Shown here in pieces: positions 28,807-38,900 of a DNA stretch of 64,000 nucleotides. The translations under genes and the position numbers were made by a program. A model generated the notes under the pieces. It saw nothing but the letters and a program-made list of their open reading frames with translations. It was not told the DNA's origin and did no database searches. This DNA comes from Limnobacter thiooxidans (GTDB lineage Bacteria; Pseudomonadota; Gammaproteobacteria; Burkholderiales; Burkholderiaceae_B). Position 1 is the first letter of the stretch. Each line of letters opens with the position of its first letter. The DNA is taken from the NCBI RefSeq assembly GCF_036323495.1, contig NZ_AP028947.1, forward strand, positions 248,001 through 312,000. Direction: 5' to 3'.

Positions 28807-31800
28807 AAAGGTCAACACAGGCCTCAGCGGTCCGCAGGCTGTTGGCGGACGCCAAGGCAGCGATACTTTGGTGAGCATTGAACAGGTTCGCGGCTCGATG
28901 TTCAACGACATCATCGAGATCAACGGCGTTGAAGGCAGTGGCGCAGTTCATTTCGCATCGGGCGGCAATGGCGATGATCAAATCACGATCAATGCAAACG
29001 TAAATATCGGCCAAGCCGATGGTGGTTTGGGCGACGACACCATTCTTATCACAGGCGTAAGAGGTGGTGTTGTTAACGCGGGCGAGGGCAATGACACTAT
29101 ACAAATTCAAGCAGTAAACGAACGCGCGGGCTCTGGTGTAATTGTTGTTGGTGAAGAAGGCGACGATTTCATTTCTGTTGAGGGCGGCTTTGATCACTCA
29201 GTGCGTGCAGGTGAGGGCGACGACGTAATCTACGTTGACAACGCAGTTCAGCGAGAACTGGATGGCGGTGCCGGTGACGACATGCTGGTCATTCAAGGCA
29301 GTGCGGAACTTGGCACAATCGAAGAACCGGTTGCACCAGCGCAATTCATCCAGAACATCAAGGGTATGGAAACCATTGTGGTGTTGGGTGCGCAGGACAC
29401 GATCATTGACCTGACCAACACTGATTCACTGCCTCCTGGTGATTTCATTCCTTTCGTGGACATGACTGACAACACCATCATTGGTGGCGACGGGCGTGAC
29501 GACATCCGCGCAGGCGCGGGCGATGATGTGCTGATTGGTGGTTTGGGTGATGACACGCTGAATGGTGGCACAGGTGATGATGTTCTGATCGCAGGTGAAG
29601 GCGACGACACCCTGGTGGGTGGTGAAGGCCAAGACACTCTGATTCTCTCCGGCAATGTGATTGACTACGTAGTTAAATTGCGCGCGGTTGAAGCTACGCA
29701 GTCGATTGCAAATCCAGCCTATGCAATAGCTTTGGCTGAAGTGACAGAAGCAAAACAAGCTTTTTATGTACAGTTCAACATGTTGAACAACAAGTATGGC
29801 GTGAATGACGGTGGACTTATCATTCCATCTGGCATTCCAGGTGACGATGCCGAAGCTCTTCAAGCTGCAGCGTTTGAAAACTCTCAAAACCCGAACGTTA
29901 ACGGTCTGTATGATTCTAGTGATTTCGAGCCAGGTAGCGAATTAAGTAATCTTTTTCTGGCTTTTGATTTCGCGGAAGGAACTCTTGAAGATACTCCAAG
30001 CTTGATCGAATCTCAGGTTGTTGTTGATCATGAGTTTGTGCTTTCCGCGGGTCAAATTACAACTGTGGCTGCTCAAAACGATGGGGAAGAGATCTTCGGT
30101 CAAGCTGGTGATCAGCTTGCCCCAAGTGGTTTGCAGAGTGACATCGAAGTATTCTCTTTCGCAACTGGCGATGTACTGGCCACGCCCGATACACCCGAAG
30201 TTGCGTTGGCCATGGGTTCAGACACTGGTGAAAGCTCACTGGATGGTTTGAGCAACGACCGCACACCAACACTGAAAGTAACTTTCGGTGAGTTTGCCCG
30301 TTTCGTGGGCGACACTGTGGTGGTGGTGATCAGGCAAGAGCAGGAAACCACACCCGCGACAGATACTGAACCTGCAATAACCGAGTTCGTGGTGATTCGT
30401 ACCATTGAGCACGTTTTGACTGCCGATGATGTTGAAGCTGGCTTTGTGAATGTGGATTTGAATTTGCTTGCAGAAGAGTCTGGTGATTGGATCGTCTGCA
30501 CACCGACTACTCCAGAGATGATGCCTGTAGCCGCCGATGGCGAATACAAGTTTTCAACCCGCATTGAAACCGTACTGAACACCATAAGTCAAGAGAAAGA
30601 CACTGACTACACATTGGATACTGTCGCACCAGTCATTCAGTCCGCAGCTACGGCTACACCTGATGAAAACACGACTGAATTGTACGATGTTGAAACCGAT
30701 GAAGAAGCCGCTGGCATGGATGGCTTTGTCAAATACAACCTGGTTAGTGGCCCTATCCTGATTGAACCAGATGCTCAAGTTGTCGATGCAGCTCAACAGG
30801 AATTGAATCAAGCCAAGTCTAAGCTCACAGCATTTGTGGATATTGAGTACGCCGGGACGTTCCCGATGGGTACTGCAACAACAGAAGATGAAAAAATCGC
30901 CGAATTGGTCGAGTTTTATGAATCGCATCTTCAATTTGAAGAAATAGCTGCAGATGCAGAAACATTTCAAGATTTGATTGAGGCTGTTGATGCTGCACAA
31001 ACAGCATTTGATAACGCAAGCGCACCTGTCGAATTGGTCAACGATTTTGATTTATTGCAAATCGATGAAGCAACAGGCGAGGTGACTCTGGCATCTGAAG
31101 ACAAGGACGGAAAACCACTAGAGCTGGATCATGAATCCAAGCCTATTTACACATTCCAAGTGCGCGCGGTCGATGAAGCTGGCAATGCGAGCTTCCAGAC
31201 AGTCACGGTAAACGTGACTGACCTGGACGAAAGTGCACCGCTGTTCGTATCTGCAACCACAGCCACTGTGGTTGAAAATACCGAGGCTGGCATCACTGTG
31301 TACACAGCAAAGGCCGATGACGACACCATTCCAGCAATGGAACCGGAAATCATGCCATTGGGCATGTTGCCAATGGACGAAGAGCCCACCATGGAAACAC
31401 TCGACCCAGACACGGATAATCTGGGTGAGGTCACGTACTCCTTGAAGGTGTTCGAAGAAGGCGACATGATGGCCGACGACAGTGCCTTGTTTGTGATCAA
31501 CGAAACAACAGGTGAAGTTAGCTTTGCAGCGGGAACCACACCACCCAACTTCGAATCGTTGAAGAAGCAGTACAAGTTCACTGTAGTTGCAACAGACGCC
31601 GCAGACAATATGTCTGAGCAGCAAGTCACTTTGAACGTAGCCGACATTGGTGAAGACAATGTGAAAGACATGTTCGTAGGCACCGCTGAAGATGATTTCT
31701 TCAACGGCCTAAGCGACGACGACACATTGGAAGGTTTGGCTGGCGACGACATCCTGATCGGTGGTGCAGGCAACGACACCATCACCGCAGGTGAAGGTGA

Positions 31801-34800
31801 TGACGTTACCGCGCTGGATGTATCTACAGACGGCAGCGACAGCATCAACATGGGTGCAGGTCGTGACACGGTGGTGTTGGGTGGAGCAGATCAAATCCGC
31901 ATTACCTTCACCAGCGCGGAAGTGGGTGATGGTTCTGCCGTTGACTCCACAACCTTCATGCCTGCGACAGATGACATGCCGGCCATGGGCTTGGCCAATC
32001 AGGACGGCAAACTGGCAGTGCGTGTGCAAGCTGAGGGTGCGATGGACAGCTTGACTGGCCAGGTCACCCGCACGGACGACGAAGGCATTCGTTTCGTGGC
32101 CGAAGAGGGCACCACATTTGATGTACGCGACCTGGTGCGCGGCACCGAGCGAGGAAATCAGTTCAAGGTCGTTGAACTGGGTACAAATGGGAACGATATT
32201 TTTGAAGCGCCGGTAGAAGAGTCGATTTTGTTGCCTCGTTCGTCAATTTTTGAAGGACCAGGCGGTTCTCTGGAGCTTGAGTTTAATATTCAAGGCACTC
32301 CTACAATTGTTGAATTTGACCGATTGATTGTTGATCAGTCCAGCTTTGGGCCGGCAGACAGCGATGGGGTATCCAGCGTGACATTCACACATGAATTCAC
32401 GATGGAAAAATCGCAATTCGTTTCCCTCTATTCTTCGATGACTGGTGGCGTTTTTGCTTACTTTGAAATCAGCTCGGACACCACGGACTCTGCAATAAAT
32501 GGTTTTCTTTATGATTTTGATGATGAGTTTTTCCCCCTTGAGAAGGGAACCTACACAATTTCAGTAACCTTGATGCTAAGCGGTCAACCGGTTGGTGATA
32601 TTGAAGCAGGGTTCCACGTAAGAAGCCAGCCAGACATCACTACGGAGATTTATAGCTCGGTCACCACAGAGGCTGCTCTGAATGAGCAGGGAGAATCTGT
32701 ATCGGTCCCACTGGAAGACATCTACATCAACGCGGGCGCAGGTGATGATGATGTTCGAGGCACATCAGGCAACGACTTCCTGGTGGGTGGTTCGGGTGAC
32801 GACACCCTTAAGGCCAGTGCGGGTGACGACAGCTACATTGGCGGCTTGGGAGACGACACGATCAAGGACCGTGCAGACGGTGATGATGTGGTGGTGGCTT
32901 ACAACCTGGCCACCGATGGTTCGGACTATGTTGAGCTTGGAGTGGGTGATGACGTGGTTAACCTGTCAGCCACCGGTGCAACACAGATTCGTTTGACCTT
33001 CACCAGTGGTGAAGTGGGCAACGGCAATGCATTTGATGCAAACACCCAGACCAACCAGGATGGTGGTTTGGCTGTGCGTGCACAGGCTGAAGACTCCAAG
33101 GGTGGTTTGAATGCAGAATCCGGCATTGGCCGCTTCGATGACGAAGGCATCACCTTCAAGGCCGCCACCGGCGTGACCTTTGACGTGCGTGATTTGGTCA
33201 GCGGTGTATCCCGTGGCGATCAATTCAATGCAGCGGAACTGGGTACAGATGGCGACGATCAAATCGACGAAAGCGCTTCAACAGTCAACTACTACGTCAA
33301 TGCCGGCCGAGGTGACGACACCGTGACCACCGGCAGCGGCAACGACTTCCTGGTCGGTGGTGCAGGCAACGATTCACTGCTGGGTGGTACAGGCAACGAC
33401 AGCTACATCGCCGGCACAGGTGACGACACCATTGAAGATCTGAATGGCGGCAACGACACGGTAGTGGCCTACAACCTGGTCAGTGATGGTGAAGATGAAA
33501 TTAACCTGGGCACAGGCGACGACGTGGTCAACGTGACTTCTTCAGTCACGATGACCTTGGGTGACACGCCTGTTAAAACACAGGCTTCACAAATTCGTGT
33601 GACATTCACCAGCGCCGAAGTGGGTAATGGTAGTGCCTTTGATTCAACCGACTCCAAGTCAGCCATGCCATTGGCCAACCAAGACGGCGATCTGGCAGTT
33701 CGCCTGCAGGCCGAAGACGCAGAAGGCAACCTGGTGGGTTCGATTGCTCGCACCGACGACGAAGGCATCACGTTCCTGACTGAGGCAGGCACCACATTTG
33801 ATGTTCGCGATTTGGTTGCAGGCACACAGCGTGGCAACCAGTTCAACCGCGTGACCTTGGGCTCCAGTGCAGGTGACACCATCACCATTGCTGCACCAGA
33901 AGGCATGGTCATTGCACCGAATGTGTACATCAACAGCGGTGCCGGCGACGACACGGTGACTGCACAAGGTGGAGCAGACTTCCTGGTGGGCGGTGTGGGT
34001 AACGACACCCTGACCGGTGGTGCCGGTGTGGACACCTTGCTGGGTGGCGCAGGCAACGACACCTTGATTGGCAACGACGGCGAAATCGACACCCTGAACG
34101 GTGGCGACGGTTCCGACACCTACCGCATCGACCTTGACGACATGATTGTTGAAGGGGCTGGTCTGATGGGCGATGTGGACACCATTGAAATTGCAGCCAC
34201 GTACACCCTGGGTGCAAGCTTTGAAAACCTGACCTTGCTGGATGTTGAAGAAGGCGAAGACAACAGCTTCACGGCTGTGGGTAACAGCGGCAACAACGTG
34301 ATTACCGGCAATGCTGGCGACAACCAGCTGTTGGGCCTGGCAGGTGACGACACCATTTACGGTGGTGAAGGCACAGACTTCGTGTCCGGTGGAGACGGAG
34401 CAGACATGCTCCATGGTGATGACGGAGATGACACTATCAGTGGTGGTAACGGTGATGACACCCTGTTTGGCGGCAACGGCAATGACTCCTTAACTGGAGA
34501 TGCCGGTGCAGACACAATGAGTGGTGGTCGAGGTGACGACACCTATCGTGTTGACTCACAGAGTGACATTGTTATTGAGTCCTCGAACGAGGGTGTTGAC
34601 ACGGTTAATGCGACAGTCAGTTACACCTTGTCAGCCCATGTGGACAGACTGACATTGATTAATTCCGCCAATGCAATTGATGGTACAGGCAACGACATTG
34701 CAAACAGGGTGGTTGGAAATGCGAATAACAACACGTTGCGCGGGCTGGACGGTGCGGATACTTTGCTCGGAGCGGCCGGCAATGACGTGTTGTATGGAGG

Positions 34801-35224
34801 CTCGGGCAACGATCGTCTTGAGGGTAGTGCGGGTCAGGACACGTTTGTATTCGAGAACGGTGATTACCAGCTCTCCTCTTTGTTTAACCTTGTGCCGGGT
34901 GGCAACTCCTATCGTGCTGCGATGGATATCATCACGGACTTTGTGTCAGGTGAGAGTGTCGACTTAAGCCGTATAGATGCAAACAGCATCCTGTCGGGTG
35001 ACAATGCCTTTGTTAACGCGAGCAATTCATTGTTCAATCTAACCGGAGTACCCGCATCGGGTAACGCCGGGACACTGAGATTGTCTGGTGGCACGACAGG
35101 GACGACGGGAACAATCAACCTGTACATTGATGATGACGCGGTAGTGGACATGAGCATCCAGTTCATTGGGGTGAGTGCGGCGAACCTGCAGGTTGCGATC
35201 AACAACGGCAACATCATTCTGTAA
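28439..35224 (+). CDS. Giant RTX/cadherin-like protein 1
   Basis: A 2261-residue, very acidic protein without a Sec signal; AAGGA precedes the ATG. Residues 1-120 are RTX nonapeptides (GGSGNDQVMGG type). A second RTX block (about 340-400) leads into a DYVV...IEVFSFATGD domain interrupted by a 157-residue unique insert. Bacterial Ig/cadherin-like domains follow (FVVIRTIEHVLTADDVEAGF; FQVRAVDEAGNA; ATTATVVENTEAG). Then come three copies of a module built around ITFTSAEVG and FDVRDLV (from about 1152, 1516 and 1717), each joined to RTX repeats. It ends in more RTX, two DTYR.D..D.VIE modules, and the C-terminus LQVAINNGNIIL, a likely export signal. No enzymatic domain was seen. A calcium-binding adhesin or matrix protein exported by the adjacent type I system is most likely. 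Confidence 0.9.
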   Translation: MATINKSTETKKQTIVGAGEDDLITGSAFADTIRGNGGNDTIDGGTGNDLIYGGSGNDQVMGGGGNDLIYGESGNDTLDGGTGSNKIYGGAGSDSISAGDGHDLFDGGDGDDLVDYSKATSGIKVNTGLSGPQAVGGRQGSDTLVSIEQVRGSMFNDIIEINGVEGSGAVHFASGGNGDDQITINANVNIGQADGGLGDDTILITGVRGGVVNAGEGNDTIQIQAVNERAGSGVIVVGEEGDDFISVEGGFDHSVRAGEGDDVIYVDNAVQRELDGGAGDDMLVIQGSAELGTIEEPVAPAQFIQNIKGMETIVVLGAQDTIIDLTNTDSLPPGDFIPFVDMTDNTIIGGDGRDDIRAGAGDDVLIGGLGDDTLNGGTGDDVLIAGEGDDTLVGGEGQDTLILSGNVIDYVVKLRAVEATQSIANPAYAIALAEVTEAKQAFYVQFNMLNNKYGVNDGGLIIPSGIPGDDAEALQAAAFENSQNPNVNGLYDSSDFEPGSELSNLFLAFDFAEGTLEDTPSLIESQVVVDHEFVLSAGQITTVAAQNDGEEIFGQAGDQLAPSGLQSDIEVFSFATGDVLATPDTPEVALAMGSDTGESSLDGLSNDRTPTLKVTFGEFARFVGDTVVVVIRQEQETTPATDTEPAITEFVVIRTIEHVLTADDVEAGFVNVDLNLLAEESGDWIVCTPTTPEMMPVAADGEYKFSTRIETVLNTISQEKDTDYTLDTVAPVIQSAATATPDENTTELYDVETDEEAAGMDGFVKYNLVSGPILIEPDAQVVDAAQQELNQAKSKLTAFVDIEYAGTFPMGTATTEDEKIAELVEFYESHLQFEEIAADAETFQDLIEAVDAAQTAFDNASAPVELVNDFDLLQIDEATGEVTLASEDKDGKPLELDHESKPIYTFQVRAVDEAGNASFQTVTVNVTDLDESAPLFVSATTATVVENTEAGITVYTAKADDDTIPAMEPEIMPLGMLPMDEEPTMETLDPDTDNLGEVTYSLKVFEEGDMMADDSALFVINETTGEVSFAAGTTPPNFESLKKQYKFTVVATDAADNMSEQQVTLNVADIGEDNVKDMFVGTAEDDFFNGLSDDDTLEGLAGDDILIGGAGNDTITAGEGDDVTALDVSTDGSDSINMGAGRDTVVLGGADQIRITFTSAEVGDGSAVDSTTFMPATDDMPAMGLANQDGKLAVRVQAEGAMDSLTGQVTRTDDEGIRFVAEEGTTFDVRDLVRGTERGNQFKVVELGTNGNDIFEAPVEESILLPRSSIFEGPGGSLELEFNIQGTPTIVEFDRLIVDQSSFGPADSDGVSSVTFTHEFTMEKSQFVSLYSSMTGGVFAYFEISSDTTDSAINGFLYDFDDEFFPLEKGTYTISVTLMLSGQPVGDIEAGFHVRSQPDITTEIYSSVTTEAALNEQGESVSVPLEDIYINAGAGDDDVRGTSGNDFLVGGSGDDTLKASAGDDSYIGGLGDDTIKDRADGDDVVVAYNLATDGSDYVELGVGDDVVNLSATGATQIRLTFTSGEVGNGNAFDANTQTNQDGGLAVRAQAEDSKGGLNAESGIGRFDDEGITFKAATGVTFDVRDLVSGVSRGDQFNAAELGTDGDDQIDESASTVNYYVNAGRGDDTVTTGSGNDFLVGGAGNDSLLGGTGNDSYIAGTGDDTIEDLNGGNDTVVAYNLVSDGEDEINLGTGDDVVNVTSSVTMTLGDTPVKTQASQIRVTFTSAEVGNGSAFDSTDSKSAMPLANQDGDLAVRLQAEDAEGNLVGSIARTDDEGITFLTEAGTTFDVRDLVAGTQRGNQFNRVTLGSSAGDTITIAAPEGMVIAPNVYINSGAGDDTVTAQGGADFLVGGVGNDTLTGGAGVDTLLGGAGNDTLIGNDGEIDTLNGGDGSDTYRIDLDDMIVEGAGLMGDVDTIEIAATYTLGASFENLTLLDVEEGEDNSFTAVGNSGNNVITGNAGDNQLLGLAGDDTIYGGEGTDFVSGGDGADMLHGDDGDDTISGGNGDDTLFGGNGNDSLTGDAGADTMSGGRGDDTYRVDSQSDIVIESSNEGVDTVNATVSYTLSAHVDRLTLINSANAIDGTGNDIANRVVGNANNNTLRGLDGADTLLGAAGNDVLYGGSGNDRLEGSAGQDTFVFENGDYQLSSLFNLVPGGNSYRAAMDIITDFVSGESVDLSRIDANSILSGDNAFVNASNSLFNLTGVPASGNAGTLRLSGGTTGTTGTINLYIDDDAVVDMSIQFIGVSAANLQVAINNGNIIL
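29669..30139 (+). repeat. Unique cassette A of giant RTX protein 1
   Basis: A 157-codon segment, starting near residue 411, with no visible counterpart in the paralog, which has an unrelated 287-codon segment at 36777-37637. The flanks (GGEGQDT...DY before and DIEVFSFATGDVLATPDTP after) are conserved in both. Boundaries are approximate. Confidence 0.7.
31892..33882 (+). repeat. Three ITFTSAEVG/DVRDLV modules in giant RTX protein 1
   Basis: Units start near 31892, 32987 and 33590. Each has the pattern QIR.TFTS.EVG.G.A, then NQDG.LAVR.QAE, then R.DDEGI.F, GT.FDVRDLV.G..RG..F and LGT.G.D, about 90-100 residues in all, and each is separated from the next by RTX nonapeptides. I do not recognise the module as a named domain. 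Confidence 0.75.
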
Positions 35225-35243
35225 ACAAGCGGTGGGGGAACAA

Positions 35244-35275
35244 ACCGGGCAATCGACCAAGCGAGGTTGCCCGGT
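35244..35275 (+). other. Perfect 9-base hairpin downstream of giant RTX gene 1
   Basis: ACCGGGCAA (35244-35252) pairs with TTGCCCGGT (35267-35275) around a 14-base loop, without a T run. It sits between the stop codon and the terminator and is repeated in the second copy. Confidence 0.7.
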
Positions 35276-35286
35276 AGAAGAAAAGG

Positions 35287-35312
35287 AAAGCGGGCCACAA
35301 GCCCGCTTTTTT
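35287..35312 (+). terminator. Rho-independent terminator of giant RTX gene 1
   Basis: AAAGCGGGC pairs with GCCCGCTTT around the loop CACAA and continues into a T run. Confidence 0.87.
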
Positions 35313-35332
35313 GTTTCTGCTGAATTACGTCT

Positions 35333-35348
35333 TGTGAAAATTCTCACA
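35333..35348. promoter_or_regulatory. Perfect Crp-like site upstream of giant RTX gene 2
   Basis: TGTGA-AAATTC-TCACA has all ten half-site bases. It starts 202 bases before the ATG at 35535, against 199 bases in the paralog, and is not part of a terminator. The following sequence (TCAAT..TTT.CCG) still resembles that after the copy-1 site. The rest of 35349-35498 shows no other clear element. Confidence 0.65.
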
Positions 35349-35498
35349 GTTCCTCTCAATATTTTTCCGTAATTTACTTAACGGCCTGCAAATACTTTGT
35401 CATTCGATTGCATCGCCTGATCCGGTCTCTGTAAATTCTCACCACATGCCCCAGTTGGGCTTTCCGGCATCACCAATTCATAGTTCTTTGCGTGCATC

Positions 35499-35902
35499 AG
35501 CCCGCTTGGAAGCAATTCAAATCAAGGACACAAAATGGCGACTATCAATAAATCCACCGAAACAAAAAAGCAGACGATTGTTGGCGCAGGTGAAGACGAT
35601 CTGATTACGGGCAGTGCATTTGCGGACACCATTCGAGGCAATGGCGGCAACGACACGATTGATGGTGGTACAGGTAACGATTTAATTTATGGTGGATCTG
35701 GTAATGACCAAGTGATGGGTGGGGGTGGTAACGATCTCATTTACGGAGAAAGCGGAAATGACACCCTTGATGGCGGCACAGGGTCAAACAAGATCTACGG
35801 TGGTGCAGGTAGCGATTCTATTAGTGCGGGCGATGGGCATGATCTTTTTGATGGTGGGGATGGTGATGACCTTGTTGACTACAGCAAGGCCACCAGCGGC
35901 AT
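35499..35902 (+). repeat. Identical 5' block, copy 2 of 2
   Basis: The counterpart of 28403-28806 at an offset of 7096 bases. It includes the ribosome binding site AAGGA and the start codon. Confidence 0.92.
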
Positions 35903-38900
35903 CAGGGTCAACACGGGCCTCAGCGGTCCACAGGCTGTTGGTGGAGGTCAAGGCAGCGATACCTTGGTGAGCATTGAACAGGTTCGTGGCTCGATGTTCA
36001 ACGACACCATCGAGATCAATGGCGTTGAGGGCAGTGGCGCAGTTCATTTCGCATCGGGTGGCAATGGCGACGACCAAATCACGATCAATGCAAACGTAAA
36101 TGCCGGTCAGGCCGATGGTGGTTTGGGCGACGACACCATTCTTATCACAGGCGCAAGAGGTGGTTTTGTTAATGCGGGCGAGGGCAATGACACGATCCAG
36201 ATCCAGGCGGTGAACACAAACGCGGGCTCTGGTGTAATTGTTCGTGGTAATCAAGGCGACGATTTCATTTCAGTTGAGGGCGGCTTCGACCATTCTGTGC
36301 AGGCGGGCACTGGTGACGACGTGATCTACGTTGACAACGCAGTTCAGCGAGAACTGGATGGCGGTGCCGGTGACGACATGCTGGTCATTCAGGGCAGTGC
36401 GGAACTTGGCACACTCGAAGAACCGGTTGCACCAGCGCAATTCATCCAGAACATCAAGGGTATGGAAACCATTGTGGTGTTGGGTGCGCAGGACACGATC
36501 ATTGACCTGACAAACGATGTGATCAACACAGACACACCAATTCCACTCGATTTCATTCCTTTCGTGGACATGACTGACAACACCATCATTGGTGGCGACG
36601 GGCGTGACGACATCCGCGCAGGCGCGGGTGATGATGTACTGATTGGTGGTTTGGGTGATGACACGCTGAATGGTGGCACAGGCGACGACGTACTGATCGC
36701 AGGCGAAGGCAACGACACCTTGGTGGGTGGTGAAGGCCAAGACACCGCAATCTTCTCTGGCAGTGTGCTGGACTACCGCATTGAAACCACAACGGTTGCA
36801 GGCGGCGATGTAGCCGAAGCAGACATAACAGCGATCGATACAGCGGTGCTGGATGTGTTTGTTTCAGAGGAAGAACTGCTTGCCACGCTTTATGAAGCCA
36901 CCCTTTTTGTTCGCGATTTTAGTAACAACAATACTCTTTACACCAGAGAAGACTTTGAAGGTGATTACAACCTAGATTCTGAAGCCTTCATTGATGATTT
37001 GAAAGCCGACCTGGTGAACGTTGTCGGCACTGCTAATAACCCGCAGGACCTAAGTAAGGCACAAAAATACTTGAATGCAGACGATCCCGAATCGATCGAT
37101 GCCCGCCTTGGCGCGTTCTTCACGAGTGAAGAAGCACTGGATAATATCTTTATCGACTACCGAGACGGTGAATCTGATGAGTTGAATGCCACAGGGCAAG
37201 TACTCGCTTCCTATGTCGGTGCCCAGTTTGACCTGCTCAACGAAATGTTTGACGCCTACAAATTTCTTCAGGCGCAGCTTGACGGTAATCCCGACGCAAC
37301 GGTAGAAGGATTCTTTAACAGCATCGATGAAATGGGTTTGGAAGATTATTACGATAGCTTGGTTCTTGGGCTTACTTCCATCGTCGAATCTACCGACAGC
37401 CAATTTGACCCAGACACCAAAGCATTTGCTGAAGAATTCCTGGACGAAGAAGAAGATTCATCGCTCGTTTTCGCCAAAGACAGCTTCGACGACGCAAAGG
37501 CTTCTGTCGCCGACCTGATGGTTGGTGGTTTCCAGTTCGAAATTTCCGCCACCGAAATGGCTTCTGCCGAAGCACAAGCCGACGGGACGGACAACTTCGG
37601 TTATGTGGATGCGGAAGATGGCACCACTGCAAACAGCGACATCGAAGTATTCTCTTTCGCAACTGGCGATGTACTGGCCACGCCCGATACACCCGAAGTT
37701 GCGTTGGCCATGGGTTCAGACACTGGTGAAAGCTCACTGGATGGTTTGAGCAACGACCGCACACCCACACTGAAAGTAACTTTCGGTGAATTCGCCCGTT
37801 TCGTGGGCGACACTGTTGTAGTTGAAGTCAAGCAAGAGCAGGAAACCACACCCGCCACAGATACAGAACCCGCAGTAACCGAGTTCGTGGTGATTCGTAC
37901 CATTGAGCACGTTTTGACTGCCGATGATGTTGAAGCCGGTTTTGTTGAACTGGACCTGGAGCTGCTGGCAGAAGAAGAGCCTGCAGAAGACATGGTTGTG
38001 GTGTGCGAGCCCACTACTCCAGAAATGATGCCAGTGCCTGCCGATGGCGAGTATCAGTTTGCAACGCGCATCGACACAGTGCTGAACACCACCAGCGAAG
38101 TCGAAGTGACCAACTACACGCTGGACACTGTTGCACCTGAAATTCAGTCTGCAGCAACGGCTACACCTGATGAAAACACCGAAGAACTGTACAACACAGA
38201 AACCGATGAAGAAGCCGCCGGCATTGAAGGTTTTGTCAAGTACAGCCTGGTGAGTGAAGACATCTTTATTGCACCCGATGCCGAAGATGTGGCAGCAGCG
38301 CAGCTTGAGTTGACCCAAGCGAAGTCTAAGCTGACCGCTTATGTGAACCTCGAGTACGCGGAAGCAATTCCAACTGGTACTGCCACAGAAGAGTCAGCGA
38401 AGATCAATGCGCTACAAAGCCTCTATTTCAGCAATCAAGATTTTGCTTCCAGCGGAATTTTGAATGGGTTCATTTTCGCTGTTGAGCAAGCTCAAGATGC
38501 ATTTAACGAAACTAGCGAAGGCACAAAACTCATCAACGACTTTGCGTTGTTGGAGATTGATGAAAAAACCGGTGTAGTCACCCTGAAGCGTGAAGAGTTG
38601 GTGACCATTCAAGAGGAAGGCATGATGGAAGGCGAGGGCGAAGCAGAAGAAGCCGAGCCGCTGTTGCTGGACCATGAAACAAAGCCTGTTTATACATTCC
38701 AGGTGCGTGCAGTAGACGAAGCAGGCAACGCGACGTTCCAAATCGTGACTGTGAATGTAACTGACCTGGACGAAAGTGCACCGCTGTTTGTGTCTGCTAC
38801 CACAGCCACTGTGGTAGAAAACACAGTTGCTGGCACCACTGTGTATACAGCAAAGGCCGATGACGACACTATTCCAGAAATGGAAGTAGAAATCATGCCA

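Larger units (their letters stand above)
33446..35315 (+). repeat. Identical 3' block, copy 1 of 2
   Basis: 1870 bases appear identical to 41037-42906. They cover the last 593 codons or so, the stop, two downstream hairpins and the terminator T run. Identity ends just after the terminator, where the two copies diverge completely. Confidence 0.9.

Noticed and set aside
33659..34414. Long minus-strand open frame (251 codons) opposite the giant RTX gene, duplicated at 41250-42005
   Set aside because: It mirrors the low-complexity codon pattern of the RTX strand, has no ribosome binding site or recognisable domain, and is duplicated only because the DNA block is.
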